Assembly: GCA_013140705.1 (NCBI GenBank)
Contig: JABFSH010000002.1
Location: 1-64,000, forward strand
Length of the DNA stretch: 64,000 bases
Origin: Methylococcaceae bacterium
Lineage (GTDB): Bacteria > Pseudomonadota > Gammaproteobacteria > Methylococcales > Methylomonadaceae
Reading direction: 5' to 3'
In this document: positions 52,666-61,279 of the stretch, one piece after another
How positions within the stretch are numbered: position 1 is the stretch's first letter
How the letters are laid out: every line of letters starts with the position of its first letter
The notes under the pieces: model-generated
Told to the model about the DNA's origin: nothing
The model's input: only the letters and a program-made list of their open reading frames with translations
The model's database searches: none
Position numbers and translations under genes: made by a program

Positions 52666-53355
52666 ATGAACAACCACCAATTGACGGCAGGCAAGCATCA
52701 CAAAGAATCCATGGGCAAGTTGATTCCATTCATGCTTCGACAAGCTCACCACGAACGGAATCAACAAAACACTGTCCGTCCTGAAACAAGTAGGGTGGGC
52801 AAAAAAACCTGCCCACCCTACCCTATTAAAAACAACCATGCAATTTTGCATGGCAAAGTCACATCCCAATCCGGTGTTGTACTGGTAGTCAGTTTAATTA
52901 TGTTGCTGCTATTGACGCTGTTAGGCATCACCGGCATGCAATCGACCTCGCTGGAAGAAAAAATGGCCGGCAACATGCGTGACAAAAACTTAGCTTTTCA
53001 GGCCGCTGAATCCGCCCTTAATGCTGCAGAAACCAGCCTGAATCCGCCTGCAGTGTTACCAGCGTTTGTTGATGCAGGTACTGGAGGCTTTTATTTGGAC
53101 ACTTCAACCATTCCGACTGCTTCCGCAATTTTGACGGACAGTTTTTGGACTGCAAATCCAGTGGCCACTTCTTCGGTCACTACATTAGGAAACGGTATCG
53201 CCACACCAGCCTACATCATTCAAAAATTACCTGCTGCCTGTTTTGGCACTTGCCCTCCCGATCCAACTTCAACGCCTTATAGAATTACGGTTAGGGCAAC
53301 CGGTGGTTCCTCCAGCACCGTGGTTATTTTGCAATCAATCTTTTCACCCTCTTAA
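52666..53355 (+). CDS. pilX: Type IV minor pilin PilX with repeat-derived long leader
   Basis: AGGAG precedes ATG 52666. The first 67 residues are not pilin-like: residues 23-33 (MLRQAHHERNQ) come from the dispersed TTCGACAAGCTC/GAACGG repeat, and residues 41-52 (SRVGKKTCPPYP) from an 11-bp inverted repeat. A normal PilX then begins: SG-VVLVVSLIMLLLLTLLG, SLEEKMAGNMRDKNLAFQAA. The leader before the glycine is therefore far longer than usual. Non-ATG starts after the repeats cannot be excluded. Confidence 0.88.
   Translation: MNNHQLTAGKHHKESMGKLIPFMLRQAHHERNQQNTVRPETSRVGKKTCPPYPIKNNHAILHGKVTSQSGVVLVVSLIMLLLLTLLGITGMQSTSLEEKMAGNMRDKNLAFQAAESALNAAETSLNPPAVLPAFVDAGTGGFYLDTSTIPTASAILTDSFWTANPVATSSVTTLGNGIATPAYIIQKLPAACFGTCPPDPTSTPYRITVRATGGSSSTVVILQSIFSPS
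52725..52821. repeat. Two repeats inside the pilX coding region
   Basis: 52725-52760 is a dispersed CATGCTTCGACAAGCTCACC/ACGAACGGAAT repeat. 52790-52800 (GTAGGGTGGGC) and 52811-52821 (GCCCACCCTAC) form a perfect 11-bp hairpin with a 10-base A-rich loop. Both keep the reading frame open. Confidence 0.75.
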
Positions 53356-53440
53356 AGCACATTACACAAACTTTTGTCCACATTGATCACACCCGAATAC
53401 GCACACCGGGCACTAGCAACCATCACATCGGAGATTTGAA

Positions 53441-56400
53441 ATGAACGCTTTTCAACATAAATGTTACCTTATCTCCAAAGGCTTGCTGTTCGGGATGATC
53501 GTGAGCTTAATGACTGGACTTTCACCCAAGGCCAGTCATGCAGCCTTGTCTCCATCACCGCTTTTTTTGACTATATCGATTGATCCCAACGTTTTATTCA
53601 ATATGTCGATAGAAACGCCCATGGGAGGGGCGGCCTACAATGACCAGCCCGATGGGGCAAACTGCACTTCGACCAGCTCTCCCAAAGGAAGAATAAACGA
53701 TGGCGGCACAGTAGGCGTCTGTTATTCGAAAACCAAAACCTATCTGGGTTATTTTGATCCTAACAAATGCTATATCTATAGCTCTAGCCGGTTTGAACCC
53801 CATAGCGACACTATAAACAGCAACCACGAGTGCTCAAGCAAATACAGCGGTAACTTTATGAACTGGGCCACCATGACGGCAATCGATATGTTTGTCTGGC
53901 CCATGACGGGTGGCAATAGAATAGTTGATAACGCAGACAACACCACCGTTATTCGTCGCATGCGCAAAGAAAATAACGATAGTTGGTTTCCGCATAAATT
54001 AATTACCGCCACCCAAAATGTGGCGCCCTCTACCGTAACTCCCTGGAGCGACTCCAAAATATTTATTTACAACACGAATTTTGGTGTCAACTTTGGCACC
54101 TCCCGTGGAGGAACCAATAAAGGTAATGGGTTAAATGTCAACATCAAGGTTTGTGATAAAACTAAAACATTGGAAACCAATTGCATCGCATATGATGGCG
54201 GTGCGTATTACAAACCTGAAGGCCTGATACAGAAAAATGCCGACCACATCCGCTTTGGCGTGACCAGTTTCACTAACACCAGTGGCAATACCATACATGG
54301 CGGTGTGTTGCGCTCGAATATAAAGTATGTCGGAACTTTAAAACCGGATGGTTCAGGAGGGACTACAGCAAATTCTGATAAGGAAATTGATGCCGATGGC
54401 ACCATTATAGTAAATCCAAATCCTGCCGATGCCACCGCCAGCAGCGTAACTCAATCGGGAGTTATTCCTTATCTGAACAAATTCAGTGACGTTTCTTACA
54501 AAGGTAATGACCCCGCGAGCGAATTGTTTTACGAGTCCATCCGTTATTTTAAGAATCTTGGTCCCACTCCTGAATATTTAACCGGTGCAAACGGCGGTTT
54601 TCCTATACTCGGAGCTAGCCAGTGGGAAGATCCCATACTGCAAAGTTGTCAGAAAAACTTCATCATCGGAATCAACGATGCCAATCCATGGAAGGATAAA
54701 AAACTGCCCGGTACTTTTTTCAACTCATCCACTTTTAACGGGCGCAACATTTCTGACGATTATGGCCAACCTGGTAATCCAGATAGCGCCATCAATGTAA
54801 AAACCCTGACTAATACAGTGGGCGATCTTGAGGGTTTAACCGGTACTAGCAAGTGCATCGGTTGCACTGCAGCTAATTGCGATGGGCTTGCAAACAGCAA
54901 AAACATTCCAGGTCTTGGCGAAGTGTTTGGTACCTGCCCGTCCCCCGCAAAAGATAACTCTTACTATATTGCGGGCCTAGCATATTATGCCAACACCCAG
55001 GATATTAGGACCGGTGCCGGTGGCACAACCGATTTCGAAGGCAAACAAACAGTCTCCACCTTTATGGTGGATACCCAGGAATACAACGCCAATCCTTTGG
55101 TTGGCAGAATGAACATGCTTTGGCTCGCAGGAAAATACGGAGGATTCAATGACTTTAATGAAAATGGAATACCTGATGGTAAAGTCGTCGATCCCACCAC
55201 GGGTAACCTAGTTACACCTTCTGAGTGGGATGCGGATGAAAATAGCGAACCTGACAACTATGTACTTGCAACCAAGCCAGAGAAACTGATCGCCGCGTTA
55301 AACCAAGCTTTTACCACCATTAACGGCCAAGTATCGTCAGCCGCCTCGGTGGCGGCCAATTCCACCCGCCTAGATGCCGGGACACAAGTGTATCAAGCAA
55401 AATTTAACTCCAGCGAATGGTTCGGACAATTAGTCGCTTTTACCGTTGATATTACAAATGGTGCGTTAACTAAGGCCTGGGAAGCATCCGAATTGCTTCC
55501 TGCCCATGGTAGCCGTAATATCTATACGTATAATCCTTCATTGGCGACAGGCTCTCGTGGCGTTGTTTTTCAATGGGATAACCTTACCAAGGACACTGAC
55601 ACCCCTGCTCCGCTGCCATTTTCACAACAGCATTACCTAAGCTCATTGGCCAGCATTAACGACGGCAATGGTGCATTGCGTGTCGCCTGGTTACGTGGTG
55701 ATGCTGCCAAAGAGCAAAAAAATAGCGGCGGTATTTTTAGAAACAGGACTAACATCCTAGGTGACATCATCAACTCCGACCCCATCTATTTGGGCGCTGA
55801 AGATTACGGTTACGCTACATTGTCTGGCGCAGAAGGCAGCACTTATAGTGATTTCCGGGCATCAATAGCGTATACCGGCAGACGCCCAATGCTGTATGCG
55901 GGCGCTAATGACGGCATGTTACATGGCTTTGATGCCAGAAACGCAGGTGGACAGGAAGTGTTTGCTTACATACCCAATGCCTTATTTCCTGAATTAAGCA
56001 AACTTACGTCGCCACTGTATGCCCATCAGTATTATGTCGATGGCATGTTTGGTACTGGGGATGTGTATGATGGTTCGGCTTGGCACACCTTGTTGGCAGG
56101 TACGACTGGTGCAGGAGGGCGCGTGGTGTTTGCGCTGGATGTCACCAATCCCGACGATTTTACCAATCCTACCAGTGCTGCCAGTAAAGCCCTTTGGGAG
56201 TTCACCAATGCAAACGATGCCGATTTGGGTTATACGTTCGCGCAGCCTTCAGTGGTCAGAATGCAAGACGGACATTGGGCTGTGATTGTCGCCAATGGGT
56301 ATGACAGTGATAACGGCCATGCCGTCCTGTTTGTCCTTGATGCACTAACCGGTGTAGTGCTGCAAAAAATTGATACCGGCGTTGGGGCGACAGCTGACAA

Positions 56401-57403
56401 AAATGGGCTTTCCTCACCGATTGCTGTCGATACCGATAATGATCGTAGCGTGGATACTGTTTATGCAGGCGATTTGTACGGCAATTTATGGAAGTTTGAC
56501 GTCTCGGTCAGTGCCGGTAGCTGGCCTGTTCCGAGTAGCCCATTCTTTGTTGCCTGCACCATTTCTGGCACAACCTGCACCGCTGCGAATCGTCAGCCGA
56601 TCACCGGCAAACCTAACGTGGGCAAAGTGGGGGGGGCAGGCACCGATCAAAACAACACCGGCATAATGGTGTACTTTGGCACAGGCAAATATTTTGAAAC
56701 CGGTGACAATATTTTGGGCGCCAGTCCACAAGTGCAATCGTTTTATGGCTTATGGGATAAAGGAACGGCCATCACTGATCGAAGCCTGTTGCAAGCACAA
56801 ACTATCGATTTTGAGGGGATTGCAACCACAGTAGGGGGGACGCCCAGCACCAAACCTATTCGTGTCTCATCAAAAACTCCCGTATGTTACGCTGTCACCA
56901 GCACGGGTTGCACTGCAAGTAGTCCGTTAAAGAGCGGTTGGGCATTAAATCTTCTCAAGCCTGTCGCTATTGCCGAAGGTGAACGGATGGTGAGCTTTCC
57001 TCTTGTTCGCCGGGGCTTAGTCGTGTTTTCCACAATAATTCCCAATGCTGACCCCTGCAGCTTTGGCGGCAGATCACATTTAATGGAGATCGATGCGCTA
57101 AGTGGGGGAGAGCCTAGCGGTGCGCCTTTTGATACCAACGGTGATGGTATAGTTGATGATGATGATTTTGTAATTATTGATGGTATTAGACATGCTGCAT
57201 CGGGCATTGATTTGGGAGTTGGGATTACCAAAACACCAGCAGTCGTTGAATCAACAAACGTTGACTACAAATATGTCAGTGGATCCACTGGAGATATCGG
57301 CACCGCTGTTGATGCTGCAGGAGGGGGCTGCGTCGGGGCCGGTTGTGGCGGCGGTGGCGGTGGCGGTGGCGGTATCCGCCGATCCTGGCGACAATTGAAA
57401 TAG
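53441..57403 (+). CDS. pilY1: Type IV pilus tip adhesin/assembly factor PilY1
   Basis: The 1320-residue protein has a signal peptide (cleavage near ASHAA), a Cys-containing N-terminal region and a C-terminal PilC/PilY1 beta-propeller (about 770-1180; NILGDIINSDPIYLG, YAGANDGMLHGFDA) that contains a calcium-loop-like DTDNDRSVD. A second loop, DTNGDGIVDDDD, is near the C-terminus. The tail is a glycine-rich run (CVGAGCGGGGG-type) ending in a basic IRRSWRQLK. PilY1 supports pilus extension and surface sensing. GGAGA precedes ATG 53441. A terminator follows at 57420, so pilE may have its own promoter. Confidence 0.93.
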   Translation: MNAFQHKCYLISKGLLFGMIVSLMTGLSPKASHAALSPSPLFLTISIDPNVLFNMSIETPMGGAAYNDQPDGANCTSTSSPKGRINDGGTVGVCYSKTKTYLGYFDPNKCYIYSSSRFEPHSDTINSNHECSSKYSGNFMNWATMTAIDMFVWPMTGGNRIVDNADNTTVIRRMRKENNDSWFPHKLITATQNVAPSTVTPWSDSKIFIYNTNFGVNFGTSRGGTNKGNGLNVNIKVCDKTKTLETNCIAYDGGAYYKPEGLIQKNADHIRFGVTSFTNTSGNTIHGGVLRSNIKYVGTLKPDGSGGTTANSDKEIDADGTIIVNPNPADATASSVTQSGVIPYLNKFSDVSYKGNDPASELFYESIRYFKNLGPTPEYLTGANGGFPILGASQWEDPILQSCQKNFIIGINDANPWKDKKLPGTFFNSSTFNGRNISDDYGQPGNPDSAINVKTLTNTVGDLEGLTGTSKCIGCTAANCDGLANSKNIPGLGEVFGTCPSPAKDNSYYIAGLAYYANTQDIRTGAGGTTDFEGKQTVSTFMVDTQEYNANPLVGRMNMLWLAGKYGGFNDFNENGIPDGKVVDPTTGNLVTPSEWDADENSEPDNYVLATKPEKLIAALNQAFTTINGQVSSAASVAANSTRLDAGTQVYQAKFNSSEWFGQLVAFTVDITNGALTKAWEASELLPAHGSRNIYTYNPSLATGSRGVVFQWDNLTKDTDTPAPLPFSQQHYLSSLASINDGNGALRVAWLRGDAAKEQKNSGGIFRNRTNILGDIINSDPIYLGAEDYGYATLSGAEGSTYSDFRASIAYTGRRPMLYAGANDGMLHGFDARNAGGQEVFAYIPNALFPELSKLTSPLYAHQYYVDGMFGTGDVYDGSAWHTLLAGTTGAGGRVVFALDVTNPDDFTNPTSAASKALWEFTNANDADLGYTFAQPSVVRMQDGHWAVIVANGYDSDNGHAVLFVLDALTGVVLQKIDTGVGATADKNGLSSPIAVDTDNDRSVDTVYAGDLYGNLWKFDVSVSAGSWPVPSSPFFVACTISGTTCTAANRQPITGKPNVGKVGGAGTDQNNTGIMVYFGTGKYFETGDNILGASPQVQSFYGLWDKGTAITDRSLLQAQTIDFEGIATTVGGTPSTKPIRVSSKTPVCYAVTSTGCTASSPLKSGWALNLLKPVAIAEGERMVSFPLVRRGLVVFSTIIPNADPCSFGGRSHLMEIDALSGGEPSGAPFDTNGDGIVDDDDFVIIDGIRHAASGIDLGVGITKTPAVVESTNVDYKYVSGSTGDIGTAVDAAGGGCVGAGCGGGGGGGGGIRRSWRQLK

Positions 57404-57419
57404 TTGTATGGATGGGCAG

Positions 57420-57449
57420 GGTGGTAAAATGCTGTTTTGCCACCTTTTT
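57420..57449 (+). terminator. Rho-independent terminator
   Basis: GGTGGTAAAA pairs with TTTTGCCACC (one G-T pair) around a 5-base loop, followed by TTTTT. It lies 16 bp after the pilY1 stop. Confidence 0.9.
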
Positions 57450-57582
57450 CTGGATGTCACGCTGCCAAGCGCGATCTTCGTAATCGCTGAAGATTCAATA
57501 TCGGTTTTCCCTGTCTGACGAAACCAACCTCCAGCCCTGAATTAGCCTGCTATCCACCATGACCTTAACGGATAAAAAAATT

Positions 57583-58035
57583 ATGAAAAAAACACCACTA
57601 GGTTTTACATTAATAGAATTAATGATTGTAGTGGCCATTGTAGGTATTTTGGCTGCAATTGCTTATCCCAGCTATCAGGATAGCGTAATGAAGTCGCGCC
57701 GAGCAGATGTAAAAGGAGTTATATTAGGTTTGGCGAATGCCATGGAACGGCATTTTACTGAGTTCAATAATTATTGTGATGCCGCTGCAGGTGGAACTGC
57801 AGTAGCTAATTGCGATACTGCAACAGAAGATACCGGCACCCCCTCTATTTATACAATTCCAACCGAAACGACCACTTATTACACGGTAACTATTAGCGCT
57901 GCAACTGCCAACAGCTATACATTAAGCGCTGAGCCCACCGGAGGCCAGGCTAACGATAAATGCGGCACCTTGACACTAACTGATACCGGAGTTAAAAACA
58001 ATTCTGAAGGCTTGAGTCAATCAGAATGTTGGTAG
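57583..58035 (+). CDS. pilE: Type IV pilin-like protein PilE
   Basis: The leader MKKTPLG is followed by [20 protein letters not shown] and [20 protein letters not shown], the classic PilE start. The body has two cysteine pairs, including a C-terminal disulphide region ([12 protein letters not shown] to QSECW). ATG 57583 gives a 7-residue leader; ATG 57559 would give 15. It lies downstream of the terminator after pilY1. Confidence 0.92.
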   Translation: MKKTPLGFTLIELMIVVAIVGILAAIAYPSYQDSVMKSRRADVKGVILGLANAMERHFTEFNNYCDAAAGGTAVANCDTATEDTGTPSIYTIPTETTTYYTVTISAATANSYTLSAEPTGGQANDKCGTLTLTDTGVKNNSEGLSQSECW

Positions 58036-58083
58036 ATAGTTGAAGAGCGATTGTGTTAAATTGTTAAAATCGTGGCTTTACTG

Positions 58084-58374
58084 ATGGCAACTGTTACTTT
58101 TGATACAATGAAATTTTTAGAATATTTAAAATTAGCAGGATTTGCGGAATCTCAGTCTAAAGCTATGACTGAGGTGTATAAACATGCTTTTACCGAGATA
58201 TTTGAAAAGCGTGATAATCAAGCAGCAACAAAAACTGACATCGCAGAATTGATGTTGGAAATTGAGCGCACTCGCCGTGATATTGCTGAATTTAAGGCCG
58301 ATACCATTAAATGGGTAGCTGGATTGTTGATTGCCCATGGGGCAGTAGTGGTCGCTTTAGTGAACGTGTTTTAA
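58084..58374 (+). CDS. Coiled-coil protein with C-terminal membrane anchor (DUF1640-like)
   Basis: The 96-residue protein begins MATVTFDTMKFLEYLKLAGF, has a helical charged middle (DIAELMLEIERTRRDIAEFK) and a C-terminal hydrophobic helix (WVAGLLIAHGAVVVALVNVF). This matches the DUF1640/CCDC90-like plan. It differs in sequence from the four downstream repeated genes but has the same layout. Confidence 0.75.
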   Translation: MATVTFDTMKFLEYLKLAGFAESQSKAMTEVYKHAFTEIFEKRDNQAATKTDIAELMLEIERTRRDIAEFKADTIKWVAGLLIAHGAVVVALVNVF

Positions 58375-58554
58375 ATTTAGCAAACAGTATCTTGGTCCAT
58401 TAAAATTCCGTTTTTAAATTTTCTCCCCCTAGCCCCGACCGTACCGAAATTTGAGGCATTGCATTCGCTCCTTCCCTTTAGTGAAAAACCCATCATTGAA
58501 AGCTTGGTGTATTTTTGGTGTTAAACTAACTGCATGCTAAAAGTGAGGTGGCAT

Positions 58555-58929
58555 ATGTTTGATGATGATTTGTTTGAAGAGTGGCTGGATAAAAAAACCA
58601 AAGCAATTTTTTTAAAATTGGGCGAAGAACCGATTACCAGTGATGAAATGATTTTATTGGTCCTCAAGGCGCAGACCAATCATTTTGAACATTTGGACAA
58701 AGACTTACGCACTGAGATGGCGTCCCTCAATAAAGAGCTGCGAGAAGAAATGATTTTACTTCGTAGAGATATGGATAAACGCTTTGAACAAGTTGACAAA
58801 CGTTTTGAGCAAGTCGATAAACGCTTTGAAATACTGACTTCTCGTATTGATCATTTTATGGTGTGGTCATTTGGAACGACACTTACCGTGGGCGGTTTGG
58901 TTATCGCAGCGATTAAGTTTTTGCCGTGA
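58555..58929 (+). CDS. Heptad-array protein, copy 1 (2 heptads)
   Basis: The 124-residue protein begins MFDDDLFEEWLDKKTKAIFL and has a coiled coil with RFEQVDK repeated twice before RFEILTS, and a C-terminal membrane helix (FMVWSFGTTLTVGGLVIAAI). GAGGTGG lies before ATG 58555, and an earlier in-frame start at 58534 is not shared by the other copies. Its upstream region differs from those of copies 2-4. Function unknown; the form is a tail-anchored coiled coil. Confidence 0.85.
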   Translation: MFDDDLFEEWLDKKTKAIFLKLGEEPITSDEMILLVLKAQTNHFEHLDKDLRTEMASLNKELREEMILLRRDMDKRFEQVDKRFEQVDKRFEILTSRIDHFMVWSFGTTLTVGGLVIAAIKFLP

Positions 58930-59002
58930 ATACTCCACCGCTAAAGCCGGTGGCTTCGGGTTACGGCTTAAAGTCGGATTTTATCGAACCAATGGGTCCA
59001 AT

Positions 59003-59143
59003 TTACAGCTCCCCGAAATCATAGTCGGTTTCATCCGTCTTCTGGTCTTCATTATATTTCTTCCGTTCTTCATCCGTTACATAGCCGCTCGACCCAAGCC
59101 AACATCCACAACCAACACCGCATGGCGATATTTTGTTACCCAT
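59003..59143 (-). CDS. Possible 46-residue Cys-rich peptide, antisense spacer unit 1
   Basis: The minus-strand frame starts MGNKISPCGVGCGCWLGSSG and ends in an acidic EDQKTDETDYDFGEL. No Shine-Dalgarno is obvious. It has two further copies, at 59742-59882 and 60438-60578. It could be a real small gene, or chance in a duplicated spacer. Confidence 0.3.
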   Translation of the reverse strand: MGNKISPCGVGCGCWLGSSGYVTDEERKKYNEDQKTDETDYDFGEL

Positions 59144-59272
59144 ACCAAGCGGGATTTACTGATCCCCTATCCGGGACTTTAAATTTTAATTTCGGGAGCA
59201 AGGCATCCTATTAACCCAAGGCTTAGGTATTTTTTGGTGTAAAATCATCAACAAACTAAAGAGAGGTGGCTT

Positions 59273-59668
59273 ATGTTTGATGACGATTTGTTTGAAGAGT
59301 GGCTGGATAAAAAAACCAGAGCAATTTTTTCAAAATTAGGCGAAGAACCGATTAGCAGTGATGAAATGATTTTATTGGTCCTCAAGGCGCAGACCAATCA
59401 TTTTGAACATTTGGACAAAGATTTACGCACTGAGATGGCGTCCCTCAACAAAGAGCTGCGAGAAGAAATGATTTTACTTCGTAGAGATATGGATAAACGC
59501 TTTGAACAAGTTGATAAACGTTTTGAACAAATTGACAAACGCTTTGAACAAGTTGACAAACGTTTTGAAATACTGACTTCTCGTATTGATCATTTTATGG
59601 TGTGGTCATTTGGAACGACACTCACCGTGGGTGGATTGGTTATTGCTGCGATTAAGTTTTTGCCGTGA
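59273..59668 (+). CDS. Heptad-array protein, copy 2 (3 heptads)
   Basis: The 131-residue protein is nearly identical to copy 1 except for three RFEQ[VI]DK heptads. AGAGGTGG precedes the ATG, and a TAAAAT box lies about 30 bp upstream of it. The same upstream sequence precedes copies 3 and 4, so each gene may have its own promoter. Confidence 0.85.
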   Translation: MFDDDLFEEWLDKKTRAIFSKLGEEPISSDEMILLVLKAQTNHFEHLDKDLRTEMASLNKELREEMILLRRDMDKRFEQVDKRFEQIDKRFEQVDKRFEILTSRIDHFMVWSFGTTLTVGGLVIAAIKFLP

Positions 59669-59741
59669 ATACTCCACCGCTAAAGCCGGTGGCTTCGGGT
59701 TACGGCTTAAAGTCGGATTTTTTCGATCCAATGGGTCCACT

Positions 59742-59882
59742 TTACAGCTCCCCGAAATCATCGTCGGTTTCATCCGTCTTCTGGTCTTCATTATATTTCT
59801 TCCGTTCTTCATCCGTTACATAGCCGCTCGACCCAAGCCAACATCCACAACCAACACCGTATGGCGATATTTTGTTACCCAT
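59742..59882 (-). CDS. Possible Cys-rich peptide, antisense spacer unit 2
   Basis: This is the second copy of the 59003-59143 frame. One Cys is replaced by Tyr (SPYGVGCGCW) and Tyr-Asp becomes Asp-Asp near the end. The frame is kept. Confidence 0.25.
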   Translation of the reverse strand: MGNKISPYGVGCGCWLGSSGYVTDEERKKYNEDQKTDETDDDFGEL

Positions 59883-60010
59883 ACCAAGCGGGATTTACTG
59901 ATCCCCTATCCGGGACTTTAAATTTTAATTTCGGGAGCAGGCATCCTATTAACCCAAGGCTTAGGTATTTTTTGGTGTAAAATCATCAACAAACTAAAGA
60001 GAGGTGGCTT

Positions 60011-60364
60011 ATGTTTGATGACGATTTGTTTGAAGAGTGGCTGGATAAAAAAACCAAAGCAATTTTTTCAAAATTAGGCGAAGAACCGATTAGCAGTGAT
60101 GAAATGATTTTATTGGTCCTCAAGGCGCAGACCAATCATTTTGAACATTTGGACAAAGACTTACGCACTGAGATGGCGTCCCTCAATAAAGAGCTACGAG
60201 AAGAAATGATTTTACTTCGTAGAGATATGGATAAACGCTTTGAACAAGTTGACAAACGTTTTGAAATACTAACTTCGCGTATTGATCATTTTATGGTGTG
60301 GTCATTTGGAACGACACTTACCGTGGGCGGTTTGGTTATCGCAGCGATTAAGTTTTTGCCGTGA
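60011..60364 (+). CDS. Heptad-array protein, copy 3 (1 heptad)
   Basis: The 117-residue protein has the shortest coiled coil: a single RFEQVDK before RFEILTS. The N-terminus and the membrane helix are the same as in the other copies. Confidence 0.85.
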   Translation: MFDDDLFEEWLDKKTKAIFSKLGEEPISSDEMILLVLKAQTNHFEHLDKDLRTEMASLNKELREEMILLRRDMDKRFEQVDKRFEILTSRIDHFMVWSFGTTLTVGGLVIAAIKFLP

Positions 60365-60437
60365 ATACTCCACCGCTAAAGCCGGTGGCTTCGGGTTACG
60401 GCTTAAAGTCGGATTTTATCGAACCAATGGGTCCAAT

Positions 60438-60578
60438 TTACAGCTCCCCGAAATCATAGTCGGTTTCATCCGTCTTCTGGTCTTCATTATATTTCTTCCG
60501 TTCTTCATCCGTTACATAGCCGCTCGACCCAAGCCAACATCCACAACCAACACCGCATGGCGATATTTTGTTACCCAT
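60438..60578 (-). CDS. Possible Cys-rich peptide, antisense spacer unit 3
   Basis: This third copy of the 59003-59143 frame has the same predicted sequence as unit 1 (SPCGVGCGCW, DYDFGEL). Confidence 0.3.
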   Translation of the reverse strand: MGNKISPCGVGCGCWLGSSGYVTDEERKKYNEDQKTDETDYDFGEL

Positions 60579-60707
60579 ACCAAGCGGGATTTACTGATCC
60601 CCTATCCGGGACTTTAAATTTTAATTTCGGGAGCAAGGCATCCTATTAACCCAAGGCTTAGGTATTTTTTGGTGTAAAATCATCAACAAACTAAAGAGAG
60701 GTGGCTT

Positions 60708-61145
60708 ATGTTTGATGACGATTTGTTTGAAGAGTGGCTGGATAAAAAAACCAGAGCAATTTTTTCAAAATTAGGCGAAGAACCGATTAGCAGTGATGAA
60801 ATGATTTTATTGGTCCTCAAGGCGCAGACCAATCATTTTGAACATTTGGACAAAGATTTACGCACTGAGATGGCGTCCCTCAACAAAGAGCTGCGAGAAG
60901 AAATGATTTTACTTCGTAGAGATATGGATAAACGCTTTGAACAAGTTGATAAACGTTTTGAACAAATTGATAAACGTTTTGAGCAAGTCGATAAGCGCTT
61001 AGAGCAAGTTGACAAACGTTTTGAGCAAGTCGATAAACGATTTGAGATACTGACTTCTCGTATTGATCATTTTATGGTGTGGTCATTTGGAACGACACTT
61101 ACCGTGGGCGGTTTGGTTATTGCTGCGATTAAGTTTTTGCCTTAA
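60708..61145 (+). CDS. Heptad-array protein, copy 4 (5 heptads)
   Basis: The 145-residue protein has five heptads (RFEQVDK, RFEQIDK, RFEQVDK, RLEQVDK, RFEQVDK) before RFEILTS. It ends the array; downstream the spacer unit is replaced by unrelated DNA leading to the convergent glgX. Confidence 0.85.
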   Translation: MFDDDLFEEWLDKKTRAIFSKLGEEPISSDEMILLVLKAQTNHFEHLDKDLRTEMASLNKELREEMILLRRDMDKRFEQVDKRFEQIDKRFEQVDKRLEQVDKRFEQVDKRFEILTSRIDHFMVWSFGTTLTVGGLVIAAIKFLP

Positions 61146-61279
61146 GTCGAGCATCCCTGAATAACCGTACGGTTTATCAAGTCGTATTCTACCCACAAGC
61201 CCGAGATGAAGGCATACCTTCGAATCCTCCCCTGTTTAGGGTTCGATTTGCAGAGCAAGCCACCAGCTTTTGCAAAAAA

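Larger units (their letters stand above)
58555..61145 (+). repeat. Tandem array: four genes, period about 718 bp
   Basis: Units start at 58555, 59273, 60011 and 60708. The intervals 718, 738 and 697 differ almost exactly by 21-bp heptad units. Each of the first three units carries about 340 bp of nearly identical downstream DNA; the fourth lacks it. Confidence 0.9.

Noticed and set aside
58847-60617. Three plus-strand frames of 111 codons overlapping the ends of the array genes
   Set aside because: They start inside the array genes in another frame, have no ribosome-binding site, and overlap the antisense frame; probably shadows of the duplicated DNA.
58555-61145. Regular repeats resembling a CRISPR or satellite array
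   Set aside because: The repeated unit is about 718 bp and contains complete coding genes; there are no short repeats with unique spacers.
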